Assembly: GCA_002352185.1 (NCBI GenBank)
Contig: DEHY01000213.1
Span: 14,039 to 19,774 of the forward strand
DNA length: 5,736 nt
Direction of reading: 5' to 3'
DNA from: Competibacteraceae bacterium UBA2788
Lineage (GTDB): Bacteria > Pseudomonadota > Gammaproteobacteria > Competibacterales > Competibacteraceae
The notes under the pieces: generated by a model
The model's database searches: none
Told to the model about the DNA's origin: nothing
What the model saw: only the letters and a program-made list of their open reading frames with translations
Shown here: piece by piece, positions 5,114-5,736 of the stretch
Layout of the letters: each line of letters starts with the position of its first letter
Numbering within the stretch: position 1 is the first letter of the stretch
Program-made: the position numbers and the translations under genes

Positions 5114-5736
5114 ATGAAGTCTAATCCAATCAAACTGCTGGCGGGGCTGCTGCTGTGCGGATCGCTGGCCGCATTCGCCGCCGAACCCAAGGTCGTAGCC
5201 AGCATCAAGCCAGTGTATTCGCTGGTGGCGGGCGTCATGCAAGGGGTGGGCGAGCCGCGACTGCTGGTCTCAGGTGGCGCTTCGCCGCATGACTACAGCC
5301 TCAAACCTTCGGATACCCGCGCCCTTGGCGAGGCCCAGCTTGTGTTCTGGATCGGGCCGGATTTGGAGCGTTTCCTGGTCAAGCCGCTGCATAACGTCAA
5401 GGATAGAGTCCGCGCAGTAGCGTTGCTGGATGCGCCGGGGATGACGGTGCTGCCGCTGCGCGAGGGCGGCGCCTGGGAACCGCACCCACACGGTCACGAT
5501 GACAAAAGCGGGGCTGATTCCGAGCATAAACATGAACGCACTGCGGATCGCGACGCTCATGTCTGGCTGGACCCGGTCAACGCCGTAGCGATGGTTCGCC
5601 AGATTGTCGCTCAGCTTGGCGAGGCGGATGCGGCCCATAAAGCGGATTATGAGCGCAACGGCGCGGCGCTGATGGAGCGGTTGAACCAGTTAAATCAGCA
5701 ACTCCGTGCGGAACTGGCTCCGGTCAAGGATCAGCC
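5114..5736 (+). CDS. znuA: Zinc ABC transporter substrate-binding protein ZnuA (3'-truncated by window end)
   Basis: This is a periplasmic high-affinity Zn2+-binding protein that feeds ZnuB/ZnuC. The first 207 residues are present; the family is about 300 long, and the frame runs off the right edge without a stop. Residues 1-23 form a Sec signal peptide: Lys2 and Lys7, the core LLAGLLLCGSLAAF, and cleavage near AFA/A/E. The mature protein begins KVVASIKPVYSLVAGVM, typical of the cluster A-I binding proteins. Zinc ligands expected from the family are His59 in SPHDYSLKPSD and His149 in DAHVWLDP; a third should lie beyond the window. Between them is the flexible His/Asp-rich loop (HPHGHDD at 124-130 and EHKHE at 137-141), characteristic of zinc rather than manganese binders. 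ATG 5114 has AGGAG at 5103-5107, 6 bases upstream. It diverges from zur-znuC-znuB and shares the Zur-controlled intergenic region with that operon. Confidence 0.96.
   Translation, partial: MKSNPIKLLAGLLLCGSLAAFAAEPKVVASIKPVYSLVAGVMQGVGEPRLLVSGGASPHDYSLKPSDTRALGEAQLVFWIGPDLERFLVKPLHNVKDRVRAVALLDAPGMTVLPLREGGAWEPHPHGHDDKSGADSEHKHERTADRDAHVWLDPVNAVAMVRQIVAQLGEADAAHKADYERNGAALMERLNQLNQQLRAELAPVKDQ

Noticed and set aside
5270..5638. - strand open frame of 122 codons opposite znuA
   Set aside because: The opposite strand encodes ZnuA with signal peptide, zinc ligands and His-rich loop, so this frame is a shadow.

Overview
The window looks like chromosomal DNA from a GC-rich gammaproteobacterium. 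Four lines of evidence support this. The zinc-uptake proteins resemble E. coli ZnuA, ZnuB, ZnuC and Zur closely over their whole length. The order zur-znuC-znuB opposite a divergent znuA matches the arrangement known from Pseudomonas. The two Zur operators fit the gammaproteobacterial consensus. A phasin of the polyhydroxyalkanoate (PHA) granule family suggests that the organism stores PHA. A PHA-accumulating relative of the purple sulfur or Competibacter lineages would fit, but genus is a guess. No mobile element, tRNA, rRNA or CRISPR array is visible, and no stretch longer than 300 bases lacks a gene.

Left part (1-1184): the end of a very proline-rich protein on the + strand. Its frame is open to the window edge, so it is probably cut at its 5' end. 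It closes with a predicted amphipathic helical segment and a charged tail, and its function is not recognisable. It converges on a LysR-type regulator of LrhA/HexA-like type, which is encoded on the - strand.

Middle (1185-2899): the LysR-type regulator gene and a small DUF1127 gene diverge from an AT-rich intergenic region of about 115 bp. That region carries a T-N11-A palindrome of the LysR kind and a plausible sigma-70 promoter. The DUF1127 gene converges on a phasin gene, and the gap between them holds two hairpins, one suited to each direction.

Right part (3012-5736): a complete Zur-controlled high-affinity zinc uptake locus, except that znuA runs off the right edge. zur, znuC and znuB overlap one another on the - strand, and znuA starts on the + strand. 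The 78-bp zur/znuA gap contains two tandem Zur boxes with centres 17 bp apart. When zinc is plentiful, Zur would shut down both the transporter and its own gene. When zinc is scarce, periplasmic ZnuA would deliver zinc to the ZnuB permease, powered by the ZnuC ATPase.

I see no clear new biological system here. The least explained items are the proline-rich protein and the regulator/DUF1127 pair.
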